DNA from: JACCTU01 sp963798985
GTDB taxonomy: Bacteria; Actinomycetota; Thermoleophilia; Gaiellales; Gaiellaceae
DNA length: 64,000 bases
Reading direction: 5' to 3'
Assembly: GCA_963798985.1 (NCBI GenBank)
Contig: CAWCVL010000009.1
Coordinates: forward strand, 372,001-436,000
Positions 1 through 7,716 of this stretch are shown here, piece by piece (the first letter of the stretch is position 1; each line of letters begins with the position of its first letter). A model generated the notes under the pieces. That model ran no database searches. It was not told the origin of the DNA and worked only from the letters and a program-made list of their open reading frames with translations. Position numbers and translations under genes: made by a program.

Positions 1-1
1 C

Positions 2-346
2 TCGTGGATCGCTGCCGCCAGCGGCCACGACCTCCACGGTGCGATCGGGTTCTACGGACGTCCCGGCACCGGCCAGGACGGATCGCGCGGAGCGATCGAC
101 CTGGCGGGCGAGATGCAGGCGCCGATCCTCGGGCTGATGGGCGGCGACGACCCGGCGATCCCGCCGGAGGACGTCGCGGCGTTCGAGCGGGCGCTCGAAA
201 AAGCCGGCGTGGAGCACGAGCTCGTGACGTACCCCGGCGCGCCGCACAGCTTCTTCGACCGCAAGCAGGAGGAGTTCGCCGACGCATCAGCGGACGCCTG
301 GAAGCGCGTCCTCGCGTTCATCAAACGGTACGCGGTTCCGCGTTAG
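2..346 (+). CDS. Dienelactone hydrolase family protein, 3' part
   Basis: This is the C-terminal part of an alpha/beta hydrolase of the dienelactone hydrolase family; the 5' end lies outside the window. The frame is open from base 2 to TAG at 344-346, about 114 residues. The stretch GAIGFYGRP is the strand and turn after the nucleophile region. ILGLMGGDDPAIP carries the Asp of the catalytic triad, and YPGAPHSFFD carries the catalytic His, as usual in the family. The nucleophilic Cys or Ser is upstream and cannot be checked. The stop overlaps that of the convergent aldo/keto reductase gene in TTAG (343-346). Substrate is unknown. Confidence 0.85.
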   Translation, partial: SWIAAASGHDLHGAIGFYGRPGTGQDGSRGAIDLAGEMQAPILGLMGGDDPAIPPEDVAAFERALEKAGVEHELVTYPGAPHSFFDRKQEEFADASADAWKRVLAFIKRYAVPR

Positions 347-1262
347 CGCAGGACCAGCGCCCGAAAGTCGTGCTGGTCGAGCTCCCAGCTGCCCGCGGCG
401 GCGTTCGCGCGCACCTGCTCGGGCTTCGTCGCCCCGGCGATCACCGACGACACGGGAGGCTGCGCGAGCAGTCCTGCGAACCCGAGCTCGAGCAGCGTGT
501 GCCCGCGCTCCTTCGCGAACGCCTCGAGCGCCTCGACCTGGTCGAAGACCTCGTCGGTGAGACGTTCGGGCCGCAGGGCGAGGCGGGTGCCGGCGGGCGC
601 GGGCTCACCGCGGCGGTACTTGCCCGTCAGCAGGCCGCTCGCGAGCGGGAAGTACGGCAGCACGCCGACCCCGAGTCGCTCACAGACCGGGAGCAACTCC
701 TCCTCCACCCTCCGCTCGAGCAGCGAGTACTCGTTCTGGGCGCTGACGTAGCGATGCCACGAATGTGCGCGCGCGAGCTCGTTGGCCTCGGCGATCAGCG
801 CGGCGTCGAAGTTGGACGAGCCGATGAAGCGCACCTTGCCCTCGTCGACGAGCTCGTTCATCGCGCCGAGCGTCTCCTCGATCGGCGTCACGCCGTCGGG
901 ACGGTGGTACTGGTAGAGATCGACGACATCGGTGCGGAGGCGCTTCAGCGACGCTTCGATCGCGAGCGAACGTAGTCGCGCGAGCCGCGATTGGGTGGCG
1001 CGTCGTCGGACATCTCGTGCCCGAACTTCGTGGCGAGCACCACGCGGTCGCGGCGGCCCTCCAGCGCCTTGCCGAGCAACTCTTCGCTCCCGCCCTGGTT
1101 GCCGTAGACGTCCGCGGTGTCGAAGAACGTGACGCCGACCTCGAGCGCCGCGTCTACGACCGCGCGCGTTCCCTGCTCGTCGACGCGTGAGCCGAAGTTG
1201 TTGCAGCCGAGACCGACGACGGAGACGTCAGGTCCGCCGACGCCGAGTGAGCGGGTCCGCAT
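343..1262 (-). CDS. Aldo/keto reductase (frameshift near 970)
   Basis: This is an NADPH-dependent aldo/keto reductase with a TIM-barrel fold, about 306 residues. The N-terminal piece (1262 to about 970) carries the catalytic Asp48 and Tyr53 in FFDTADVYG and Lys79 in LATKF. The second piece (about 970 to 343) continues with LYQYHRPDG, which holds the catalytic His, then FIGSSNFD and SVIAGATKPEQV, the NADP-binding end. The pieces lie in different frames; adding one C after a G near 969-972 of the + strand joins them. Start is ATG 1262. It is probably intact in the organism. Substrate is unknown. Confidence 0.85.
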
Positions 1263-1306
1263 GGCCCGGCAGGCTACTAGCTGCGCAAGTCGCGAAGACC
1301 CCTAAA

Positions 1307-1327
1307 GGCGGCCGCTCCGCGGCCGCC
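1307..1327 (-). terminator. Hairpin terminator for minus-strand transcript
   Basis: A perfect 9-bp stem (GGCGGCCGC / GCGGCCGCC) with a 3-base TCC loop. Read on the minus strand it is followed by TTTA. It lies just beyond the stop of the 45-residue ORF at 1355-1492, so it would end the transcript coming from the oxidase/phosphatase operon. Confidence 0.55.
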
Positions 1328-1354
1328 GCCGTAGCGACTTCACAGCAGGCCTCG

Positions 1355-1492
1355 CTAGCAGCTCAGCTGCGGAGCTTCTCGGTCGGGACAGTCGTCGTGC
1401 TCGTCGAGCGCGTCGAGGTACAGCTTGACCTCGGCGATCTCCTCGATCAGCTCTCGAACGCGAGTGTCGAGTTGTTTCGGTGCTGGATACAT
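1355..1492 (-). CDS. Predicted 45-residue acidic small protein
   Basis: A short ORF, ATG 1492 to TAG 1355, in the gap between the FAD oxidase and the aldo/keto reductase. It encodes 45 residues starting MYPAPKQLDTRVRELIEEI. Residues 8-32 look like an amphipathic helix (VRELIEEIAEVKLYLDALD), and the tail is acidic with Cys35 and a terminal Cys. A purine-rich GAAGAGA precedes the ATG, and a hairpin with TTTA follows the stop. It lies 43 bp downstream of the oxidase and could be co-transcribed with it. I do not recognise a family. Evidence is position, start context and sensible composition only. Confidence 0.4.
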   Translation of the reverse strand: MYPAPKQLDTRVRELIEEIAEVKLYLDALDEHDDCPDREAPQLSC

Positions 1493-1535
1493 GGTCTCTT
1501 CAGGACAGCCGAGCGACCCGGTTTGTTCCCTCGGC

Positions 1536-2889
1536 TCAGCGCACGACTTTGCCGGGGTTGAGGATCCCGTTCGGGTCGAACGCGTCCTTCACTGCGCGGA
1601 GGTACGGCAGGAGGTCGCCGTGCTCGCGCTCGAGGTAGTCGAGCTTGCCGAGGCCGATCCCGTGCTCGCCCGTCGAGGTGCCGCCCCGCTCGAGCGCCCA
1701 GTCCACGAGCTCGCCGTAGAGCGCCTGCGTGGCAGCGACCTCGTCCGCATCCTCGGGGTCGACCATGAGCACGAGGTGGTAGTTCCCGTCGGCCGCGTGC
1801 GCGACCACCGCGGCAGGGATGCCCCGTCGGTCGGCAGCAGGCCCGGCCGTGCTCCACGGCAGCCGGCAGGACGGAAAGCGGCACGCAGACGTCCGTCGCG
1901 AACCACCGCTTCCCGGGCTCCGCTGCGGCGACCGCGAACGCAGCGTGGTGGCGCGCCTCCCACAGCCTCGTGCGCTCTTCGGCCGCCGTCACGGCCTCGA
2001 AGGCGGTTGCTCCTTCCCAGCCGAAGACCTCGCGCACCGATGCGATCTCGTCGTCGCCACCGTCGAGCTCGACGAAGAGGCTCGGCAGCTCGGCGTACGA
2101 CGTGCCCTTGTACGCGTTCACCGCGCGGAGGGTCGCTTCGTCGAGCAGCTCGCAGCGGGTCACGGTCAACCCCGCGCCGACGAGCGCAACCGCGGAGCGG
2201 CAGGCCGCGCCGACGTCCGGGAACGCGGCGCGAATCGCCACCGGGCGCTCGGGCAGGCCGTGCAGGCGCAGCGTCAGCTCGGTGATCACGCCCAGCGTCC
2301 CTTCGGAGCCGACGAAGAGCGAGCGGAGGTCGTAGCCCGCGGACGTCTTGACGGTGCGCGAGCCCGGCCTGATCACCGTCCCGTCGGCGAGCACGACCTC
2401 GAGCGCGAGCACGTTCGCGCGCATGCCGCCGTAGCGGACGGTCGTCGTTCCGCTTGCGTTGGTCGCCGCCATCCCGCCGAGCGACGCGTCGGCCCCGGGG
2501 TCGACCGGGAACCACAGGCCGTGCTCGACCACAGCCGCGTTGAGCTCGCTGCGCAGCACGCCGGGCTGCGCGCGCGCCTGCAGGTCGCCCGGCAGGACCT
2601 CGAGCACGCGGTTCAGCCGCCCAAGGTCGACCGTGACCGCGCCATCCGTCGGGATCACGTGACCTTCGAGCGAAGTTCCCGCGCCGAACGGCACGACGGG
2701 AACGCCGTGCTCGTTCGCCCACGCGAGCGTGCGCGAGACGTCTTCGGTCGACTCCGGGAAGACGACGGCCGCCGGCGAGCGGCGAGGGTGGTAGCTGAGG
2801 TCGCCGGCGTGCAGGTCGAGCACTGACTCGCTCGTCGCGACCTTCGCCTCGCCGAGCAACGCGCGCAGTTCTTCGGCGACCTGCGTCAC
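1536..2889 (-). CDS. FAD-binding oxidase, GlcD/D-lactate dehydrogenase type (frameshift near 1839)
   Basis: This is a flavoprotein oxidising 2-hydroxy acids (glycolate or D-lactate), about 450 residues. The PCMH-type FAD domain occupies the N-terminal half: PFGAGTSLEGH (residues 67-77) binds the pyrophosphate, followed by VDPGADASLGGMAATNASG and GYDLRSLFVGSEGTLGVIT. The C-terminal FAD-oxidase domain ends with GNYHLVL, STGEHGIGLGK and DPNGILNPGKV, typical of GlcD. Removing one C after a G near 1836-1841 rejoins the last 90 residues. The GTG start at 2889 overlaps the stop of the upstream phosphatase in GTGA, so the two are translationally coupled. Exact substrate is not determinable. Confidence 0.88.
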
Positions 2890-3404
2890 GGCTCGACCAA
2901 CTGCGGCCACGCCGACGCGGGGAGCTTCGCGAGCAGCCGGTAGCGGCTGTCGCCCAGCGGCTCGAAGACCGCAGCGTCGCCCTCCTCGATCTCGACCTCC
3001 GTCGCCGCGACCATCTCCGCCGGGATGCCGGTCAGCGTGGGAACGATCGTCGCTTCGCCGAACGCCAGCTCGGCCGTCTGACGCGTGCGGCAGTAGCCGC
3101 TCGACCGCACGTCGCCGAGCGGGAGCTCGAGCGCGCGCCAGGACTCGCCGATCGAGCGCGCCTGGGCACGACCGGCGTCGTTCAGGTTGCGCTGCCCGCG
3201 GCAGTCGGTCAGAGGCACGCCTAGGCGGTCCTTCTGGGAGTGATCGGTCGCCGCGTGCCGTAGGTAGACGACGTAGCCGCCGTCCCGCAGTCGGTCGACG
3301 ACCTCCAGCGGGCCGGTCGGGCGGTCGGCGCCGTCGGCACCGCCGCAGCCGGCGAGCGCGCCGAGGAGCGCGAAAGCGAGCAGCGCGCGCACGTCGCGGA
3401 GCAT
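2886..3404 (-). CDS. Lipoprotein histidine phosphatase family protein
   Basis: A 172-residue exported protein. The N-terminus is a lipoprotein signal: basic start, hydrophobic core and lipobox LAGC with the lipidated Cys at residue 20. The phosphatase signature is YLRHA (Arg49, His50; the phospho-accepting His), with a second Arg region in SSGYCRTRQTAE. The family normally has a second catalytic His in a V-x-H segment before the C-terminal strand. Here the sequence runs from PTLTGIP straight to EMVAATEVEIEEGDAAVF with no such His, and the protein is about 40 residues shorter than relatives. Catalysis is therefore doubtful. ATG 3404; the stop overlaps the oxidase start. Confidence 0.75.
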   Translation of the reverse strand: MLRDVRALLAFALLGALAGCGGADGADRPTGPLEVVDRLRDGGYVVYLRHAATDHSQKDRLGVPLTDCRGQRNLNDAGRAQARSIGESWRALELPLGDVRSSGYCRTRQTAELAFGEATIVPTLTGIPAEMVAATEVEIEEGDAAVFEPLGDSRYRLLAKLPASAWPQLVEP

Positions 3405-3423
3405 AGAGCCCGCACCCAGGGGG

Positions 3424-3429
3424 TACACG
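3424..3429 (+). promoter_or_regulatory. -10 box of leaderless promoter for the OLD-like gene
   Basis: TACACG lies 8 bases before the GTG start at 3438, with no Shine-Dalgarno between. This spacing recurs at several other starts in the window. Confidence 0.4.
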
Positions 3430-3437
3430 TTGCCTCT

Positions 3438-4604
3438 GTGACTCTCCTCGACCGTGTCTCGATCTACGGCTTCCGCGGCGCGCGCGACGTCGAGCTCGCG
3501 CCGCCGAAGCTCTGCGCGCTCGTCGGCGAGGCGTCCGGGGGCAAGTCGACCGTCCTGACGGCGATCTGGATGCTGCTCGAGTCTGGGGCGCCGGTCCCGA
3601 ACGCCACCGACGTGACGCGCGGGACGGACAGCGGCCGCATCCGGCTCGAGGCGTACGCGGGCGAGCAGACGTTCTTCCTCGACGCCCGGCCGCCCGCAAC
3701 GTTGAACCTGAACCGGGAGGGTGCACCGCCTGTCGTGTTCCTCCCAACGGCACGCCGCGGCGGCGACCTCGTCTCGGTCTCGACCCACCCAAGGGCATCG
3801 AGGTCGGTCGAGCTGATCCAGACGGCCGGCGACCTCGGCAGCGCAGTCCAGCGGCTCGTGGAGTCGCGCGTGCGCGGGCTCGTCGTGCTGATCGAGGAGC
3901 CGGAGCTCTATCTCATTCCGCAGGCTCAGCGTCACGTGTATCGCCTGCTCCGCTCCCTGGCCGAGCACGGCAACCAGGTGCTCTACTCGACCCACGCGTC
4001 GACGTTTCTCAGCGTGGCGCATCTCGACGAGCTTGCGCTCGTCAGACAGGGGACCGCGTCGGGGATGGCGCTTCTGCAGCCCGAGCCGCTCCCGTCGGAC
4101 GAGAGCTTCCGCGCTCTCGCCGAGTTCGACGCCGAGCGCGCCGAGATGTTTCTCTCGCGTGCGGTGCTGCTCGTCGAGGGGCTGACCGAGAAGCTCGCGT
4201 TGCCCTTCGTGTTCGAGGCGCTCGGCTACGAGCCCGACCGCGAAGGGATCCTGATCCTCGAGACGGGCGGCAAGGCCAACATGTCGCTCTTCGCCCGGAT
4301 CTGCAACGAGTGCGGGATTCCATACGTCGTCCTGCACGACCGCGACGCGCCGCGCGGGAAGGCGCCCAACGAATCCGAGCGCGTCACGAACCAGGCGATC
4401 GCCGACGTCGCGGGGCGCGCACGCATCGTCCAGCTCGCCCCGGACTTCGAGAGCGTGATCGGGCTGAAGCTGCGCAGCCGGCGCAGCCGAAAGCCGGAGC
4501 GGGCCTACCGGCGCTTCAGCGGCGGCCGCCCGGTGCCGGAGGAGCTCGTCGAGGCGGTCGAGCGAGTCGTCGCCGCGGCGCGCGGCGAGCGTCGTAAGCG
4601 CTAG
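3438..4604 (+). CDS. OLD-like ATPase/TOPRIM protein (AAA_21-type ATPase with nuclease-like domain)
   Basis: A 388-residue protein of the overcoming-lysogenization-defect architecture. The N-terminal half is an ABC/SMC-type ATPase: Walker A GEASGGKST at residues 30-38, Walker B VVLIEEPEL at about 153-161 and the H-loop YSTHAS. The C-terminal half is TOPRIM: VLLVEGLTEK with the metal-binding Glu (about residue 247) and LHDRDAP with the DxD (about 300). OLD proteins of defence systems (GajA class) are usually 550-600 residues and often sit next to a UvrD-like helicase; none is present. It is shorter than usual but shows no frame break. Start GTG 3438. Its stop shares CTAG (4601-4604) with the convergent gene. 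Role may be DNA repair or phage defence. Confidence 0.75.
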   Translation: MTLLDRVSIYGFRGARDVELAPPKLCALVGEASGGKSTVLTAIWMLLESGAPVPNATDVTRGTDSGRIRLEAYAGEQTFFLDARPPATLNLNREGAPPVVFLPTARRGGDLVSVSTHPRASRSVELIQTAGDLGSAVQRLVESRVRGLVVLIEEPELYLIPQAQRHVYRLLRSLAEHGNQVLYSTHASTFLSVAHLDELALVRQGTASGMALLQPEPLPSDESFRALAEFDAERAEMFLSRAVLLVEGLTEKLALPFVFEALGYEPDREGILILETGGKANMSLFARICNECGIPYVVLHDRDAPRGKAPNESERVTNQAIADVAGRARIVQLAPDFESVIGLKLRSRRSRKPERAYRRFSGGRPVPEELVEAVERVVAAARGERRKR

Positions 4605-5185
4605 CCCCTGCGGAACACGCCCCGGAGCGCGGCCGGCAGTCGGCGCCGCGACGTCCGGAGCGCTTCGTGCAGCGCAGCCGACGCGTCCTCGTGCACTCCT
4701 TCGCCGTGGCCGGTCAGGACGTGCTCGGGAAAGACCCGCCGGAGCGCCCGGGGCGGGCGCAGCCGCAGGAGTGGATGCACCCCGAGGCGCTCACCGGGTG
4801 CGCAGAAGAAGGGGATCGTCCCGAGCGCGTCCGCGCAGGCGAGCACCCGCTGCTCCGGCCACCAGAGGGCGACCTCGCGCCAGAAGCGGCTGCGCGAGAC
4901 CCGGAGGAACTCGAACGGCGCGCCACCGACCCTCCAGGTCGGCACGACGTGGTGCGGCACGCCGAGCCGCTCGGCGACCGACGCGCAGTCGCGGTTGTGA
5001 CGGTCGAGCAGCTGCAGCACTCCGCGAGGGTCTCCGGCTGCGCGGGCCCGATCCTCAGCCTCGGTCCACGCGACAGGGTCGATCAGCCACACGCCGCCGT
5101 CGGCGACGAGCGCATGCGACGTGCGCTGCATCCGCTCGTCGTCGTGCCAGCCGAACCCGAAGTCCTGTTCGTCGCAGAAGCGCAT
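4601..5185 (-). CDS. Metallo-beta-lactamase-like hypothetical protein
   Basis: A 194-residue soluble protein, ATG 5185 to TAG 4601. The pattern fits a shortened metallo-beta-lactamase fold: an early strand and Asp (LVADGGVWLIDPVAW), a middle strand and turn (ALWWPEQRVLACADALG) and a late HVLTGHGEGV loop. The HxHxDH zinc motif is absent; DRHNRDC is the nearest equivalent. It may therefore bind metal differently or be inactive. It lies 5 bp downstream of the DUF6328 gene and probably shares its transcript. Assignment to the fold is an inference; no specific substrate can be named. Confidence 0.5.
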   Translation of the reverse strand: MRFCDEQDFGFGWHDDERMQRTSHALVADGGVWLIDPVAWTEAEDRARAAGDPRGVLQLLDRHNRDCASVAERLGVPHHVVPTWRVGGAPFEFLRVSRSRFWREVALWWPEQRVLACADALGTIPFFCAPGERLGVHPLLRLRPPRALRRVFPEHVLTGHGEGVHEDASAALHEALRTSRRRLPAALRGVFRRG

Positions 5186-5190
5186 CGTCG

Positions 5191-5643
5191 TTACTCGCGA
5201 AGCTTGCGCGTGAGCGGCAGCGCGTACCAAAACGCCACGATCACGCCTGCGACGAGCGCGGTCAGCAGCGCCGGCACGGGCGAGGTGAAGAGAAAGTCCG
5301 TGACGAGGAACAAGGCGCAGCACATGGCGATCGCAACGCAGAGCGTGCCGGCGAGCGCGAGATTGTTCGCGATCCGGAGCAACGCGTCCTTGTCTTCGTC
5401 GCGGAACCTGATCCGGTGGTACGGCGTCGGCGCGATCAGGAGCGCCGAGCCGAGCGCCGTGAACGTCAGCGCGGCGAGATAGGCGTACTTCTGCAGGTCG
5501 TTGATGTCGCCGAAGCGCTGCGAAAACGGTGCGATGAGCAGGAAGGCGAACAGCACCTGCACGCCGGGGAGCGTGACGCGAAGCTCGTTGAGGAGCTCGA
5601 TCAGCTCCCGGTTGAGGTCCTCCTTCGACCTTTGCTCGGCCAC
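5191..5643 (-). CDS. DUF6328 family membrane protein
   Basis: A 150-residue integral membrane protein with four predicted helices. A charged amphipathic N-terminus (SKEDLNRELIELLNELRV) leads into helix 1 (FAFLLIAPF). Helix 2 is AYLAALTFTALGSALLIA; PTPYHRIRFR forms a basic loop typical of this family; helices 3 and 4 follow. Length and the RELIELLNELRVTLPGVQVL region match the actinobacterial DUF6328 family, whose function is unknown. GTG 5643, with a TAGAGT box 6 bases upstream. Confidence 0.7.
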   Translation of the reverse strand: MAEQRSKEDLNRELIELLNELRVTLPGVQVLFAFLLIAPFSQRFGDINDLQKYAYLAALTFTALGSALLIAPTPYHRIRFRDEDKDALLRIANNLALAGTLCVAIAMCCALFLVTDFLFTSPVPALLTALVAGVIVAFWYALPLTRKLRE

Positions 5644-5649
5644 ACCGGG

Positions 5650-5655
5650 ACTCTA
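5650..5655 (-). promoter_or_regulatory. -10 box of leaderless promoter for DUF6328 gene
   Basis: On the minus strand TAGAGT sits 6 bases before the GTG start at 5643. It overlaps the TAG stop (5653-5655) of pdxH on the same strand. Confidence 0.35.
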
Positions 5656-6239
5656 CGGAGCGAGCCTCTCGACGAGCCAGCTCGTGCCGTCGCGGCGATA
5701 GCGCAGTCGGTCGTGCAGGCGGTCCTCCCGGTGCTGCCAGAACTCCCAGGTCGCGGGGACGAGCCGGTAGCCGCCCCAGCTCTCGGGGCGCGGCGGGTCG
5801 TCGCCGTAAAGGCCGCGCAGCTCGTCGACTCGTCGCTCGAGCTCGGCCCGGTCGGCGACGACAGCGCTCTGCGGCGAGGCGGCCGCGCTCAGGCGGCTCC
5901 CGGCGGGGCGGGTCGAGAAGTACGCGTCCGACTCGGCCGGGTCGAGACGGGTCACCTCGCCCTCGACGCGGACCTGCCTGCCCGCAGCCGGCCAGTAGAC
6001 GAGAAGCGGCGGCGCGAGGGTTCGACGCGAGCTCCTGGCCCTTCCGGCTCTCGTAGTTGCTGAAGAAGGTGAGCCCCTGCTCGTCGGCAGCCTTCAGCAG
6101 CACCATGCGCAGCGACGGGGCGCCGTCCGGGGTCGCGGTCGCGAGCGCGACGGCGCCCGACCTCGTCGCCGGCTTCCTCGCGCCAGCGCGCGAACTGGCG
6201 CAGCGGATCGGGGTCGACCTGGCTCTCGAGCAGCTCCAC
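5653..6239 (-). CDS. pdxH: Pyridoxamine 5'-phosphate oxidase (frameshifts near 6010 and 6158)
   Basis: PdxH oxidises pyridoxine or pyridoxamine phosphate to pyridoxal phosphate, using FMN. Three frame pieces add up to about 194 residues. The N-terminal DPLRQFARWREEA is the family opening. AVALATATPDGAPSLRMVLLK and FFSNYESRKGQELASNPRAA bind FMN. The C-terminal part has SYWGGYRL-type residues (ESWGGYRLVP) and ends WLVERLAP, matching the usual RLxP terminus. Each break is repaired by removing one C after a G on the + strand (about 6006 and 6157). Start GTG 6239. The operator region of arsR lies immediately upstream on the other strand. Confidence 0.88.
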
Positions 6240-6246
6240 GCCGGCG

Positions 6247-6252
6247 AGCCTA
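6247..6252 (-). promoter_or_regulatory. -10 box of leaderless promoter for pdxH
   Basis: Minus-strand TAGGCT lies 7 bases before the GTG start at 6239, within CCTAGG. No Shine-Dalgarno is visible. Confidence 0.4.
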
Positions 6253-6260
6253 GGCAGGAC

Positions 6261-6309
6261 TTGACGGGCAGCAATCGTAAGCGTACACTTACGTAAGTGG
6301 TGACTTACG
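6261..6309 (+). promoter_or_regulatory. arsR-type promoter with overlapping palindromic operator
   Basis: TTGACG (6261-6266) and TACACT (6284-6289) are separated by 17 bases, a good -35/-10 pair. The predicted transcription start coincides with the GTG at 6297, so the mRNA would be leaderless. A perfect 14-bp palindrome CACTTACGTAAGTG (6286-6299) covers the end of the -10 and the start codon. Extra half-sites CGTAAG (6276-6281) and CTTACG (6304-6309) flank it. This is the layout expected for an autorepressed ArsR operator. Confidence 0.7.
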
Positions 6310-6617
6310 CAACGGCGATGGACGCACTCGGAGACGGCACGCGCCGCCTGATCCTCGAACGCCTGAGGAGCGGCCCGCGCGCCGTCGGCGAGCTCGCGGC
6401 CGAGCTGCCGGTGAGCCGGCCGGCCGTCTCGCAGCACCTGCGCGTCCTGAAGGAGGCCGGGCTCGTGACCGAGCGCAGGAACGGCACGCGACGCCTGTAC
6501 CGGGTCGACACCGACGGCCTGGCCGAGGTGCGCGACTATCTCGAGAGCTTCTGGACCGACGTGCTGGCCGCCTTCGAGGCTGCCGCCGGGGCCGAGGCGG
6601 AGAAGGAGGACGAATGA
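6297..6617 (+). CDS. ArsR-family winged-helix transcriptional repressor
   Basis: A 106-residue DNA-binding repressor. The winged helix spans about residues 8-75: AMDALGDGTRRLILERL (helix 1), VGELAAELPVSRPAVSQHLRVL (helix-turn-helix, recognition helix RPAVSQHLRVL) and a wing GLVTERRNGTRRLYRV. No ELCVCDL-type metal-binding cysteines are present, so it is more likely of the non-metal class that partners SRPBCC genes. The C-terminal FWTDVLAAFEAAA matches that class. The start at 6297 (or GTG 6300) lies at the predicted transcription start. ATGA overlap with the next gene. Confidence 0.9.
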   Translation: MVTYATAMDALGDGTRRLILERLRSGPRAVGELAAELPVSRPAVSQHLRVLKEAGLVTERRNGTRRLYRVDTDGLAEVRDYLESFWTDVLAAFEAAAGAEAEKEDE

Positions 6618-7051
6618 CGATGCATGCGACGGAGACCGACGCGATCCGCAAGACGGTGACAGTGCCGCTCCCCGTGGAGAAGGCGTTCAACCTCTTCACC
6701 GCCGGGGTCGACACGTGGTGGCCGTTCGAGTCGCACTCGATCGGCGGCGAGAAGACCGAGTCGGCGGTCTTCGACGTCGAGGCGAAGCGCCTGTACGAGC
6801 GTCAAGCCGACGGGTCGGAGCACGACTGGGCCGACATCGTGGCCTGGGAGCCGCCGAATCGGTTCCTGCTCAACTGGCGCGTCAACCCGGCGCGACCGGA
6901 GACCGAACTCGAGGTGCGGTTCGCCGCTGACGGCGACGCGACGCGCGTCGAGCTCGAGCACCGCGGCTGGGAGCAGAGCAGCCCGGACGACCGTTCGAGC
7001 TACGACCAGGGCTGGGACGTCGTGCTCGGCAAGCTGGTCGACGCGACCTAG
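6614..7051 (+). CDS. SRPBCC (AHSA1-like) domain protein
   Basis: A 145-residue single-domain START-like fold protein, AHSA1/Aha1-like. Family signs are VTVPLPVEKAFNLFT near the N-terminus, WWPFESHSIGG, ADIVAWEPPNRFLLNW in the middle and GWDVVLGKL at the C-terminal helix that closes the hydrophobic cavity. The ATG overlaps the arsR stop (ATGA, 6614-6617). ArsR-SRPBCC pairs are common in Actinobacteria, where the SRPBCC protein is thought to bind a small hydrophobic ligand. The ligand is unknown. The stop shares CTAG (7048-7051) with the convergent ankyrin gene. Confidence 0.85.
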   Translation: MTMHATETDAIRKTVTVPLPVEKAFNLFTAGVDTWWPFESHSIGGEKTESAVFDVEAKRLYERQADGSEHDWADIVAWEPPNRFLLNWRVNPARPETELEVRFAADGDATRVELEHRGWEQSSPDDRSSYDQGWDVVLGKLVDAT

Positions 7052-7698
7052 GCTCGCTCACGGAGCAGGGCTGCGACCTCGTTGTGGCCCTGCTCCTCCG
7101 CGATCGCGAGCGCCGTGCGGCCGTCGTCGGTCGGTTCGTCCGTGGCGCCGTGGTCGAGGAGGTCGCGTGCCATCGCGGCGTCGTCGTTCTGAGCCGCGGC
7201 GTGGAGCGCCGTGAAGCCGAGGTTCTGACGAGCATTCGCATCGGCACCGGCAGCAAGCAGGAGCTGGACGATCTCGGCCGAGCCGCCCGCGGCGGCGCTG
7301 TGCAGCGGCGTGACGTTGCCGAACGTCGGCGACACTCCGTGGACGTTAGCCCCGTGCTCGACGAGCAGGCTCGCGGTCTCCGGTTGCGCAAAGAACGCTG
7401 CGAAGTGGAGCGCGGTGGCATCGTCGGGCGAGCGTGCGTCGAGGAGCGACGGATCTACGTGGAGCAGGTCGTGAAGCGTGTCGACTTCGCCGAGCGTCGC
7501 GGCCTCGAACACATCGAGCTCGGTGCGAGCCTCGCGAATCGCCGTCGTCGCGTCGTGCGCACCGTGGTATCGCGAGAGCATCAGCGCGGACACGCCGTTC
7601 TCGTCGCGTGCGTCGGCGAGGATCGGGTCGGCGGCGAGCAGCTCGCGCACGCGCGCACCGTTTCCATCCTTGATCGCTGCGAGGAACTCCTCCGGCAC
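7048..7698 (-). CDS. Ankyrin-repeat protein
   Basis: A 216-residue soluble protein made almost wholly of ankyrin repeats. Clear repeats include DATALHFAAFFAQPETASLLVEHGA, split here as DDATALHFAAF and TASLLVEHGANVHG, then VTPLHSAAAGGSAEIVQLLLAAGADAN, of which VTPLHSAAAGG is diagnostic, then FTALHAAAQNDDA and RTALAIAEEQGHNEVA. The first 60 residues form more divergent repeats (NGVSALMLSRYHGAHD). There is no signal peptide or membrane segment. Partner proteins are unknown. Start GTG 7698, with TAGCCT 7 bases upstream and no Shine-Dalgarno. Confidence 0.9.
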   Translation of the reverse strand: MPEEFLAAIKDGNGARVRELLAADPILADARDENGVSALMLSRYHGAHDATTAIREARTELDVFEAATLGEVDTLHDLLHVDPSLLDARSPDDATALHFAAFFAQPETASLLVEHGANVHGVSPTFGNVTPLHSAAAGGSAEIVQLLLAAGADANARQNLGFTALHAAAQNDDAAMARDLLDHGATDEPTDDGRTALAIAEEQGHNEVAALLRERA

Positions 7699-7705
7699 GG
7701 CTGGA

Positions 7706-7711
7706 AGGCTA
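7706..7711 (-). promoter_or_regulatory. -10 box of leaderless promoter for ankyrin gene
   Basis: Minus-strand TAGCCT ends 7 bases before the GTG start at 7698; it contains CTAG on its edge (7709-7712). Confidence 0.35.
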
Positions 7712-7716
7712 GTGGC

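Noticed and set aside
1447..3798. A 783-codon minus-strand open frame
   Set aside because: It contains the FAD oxidase only from 2889 on; the upstream part is the wrong frame of the phosphatase and of the OLD-like gene.
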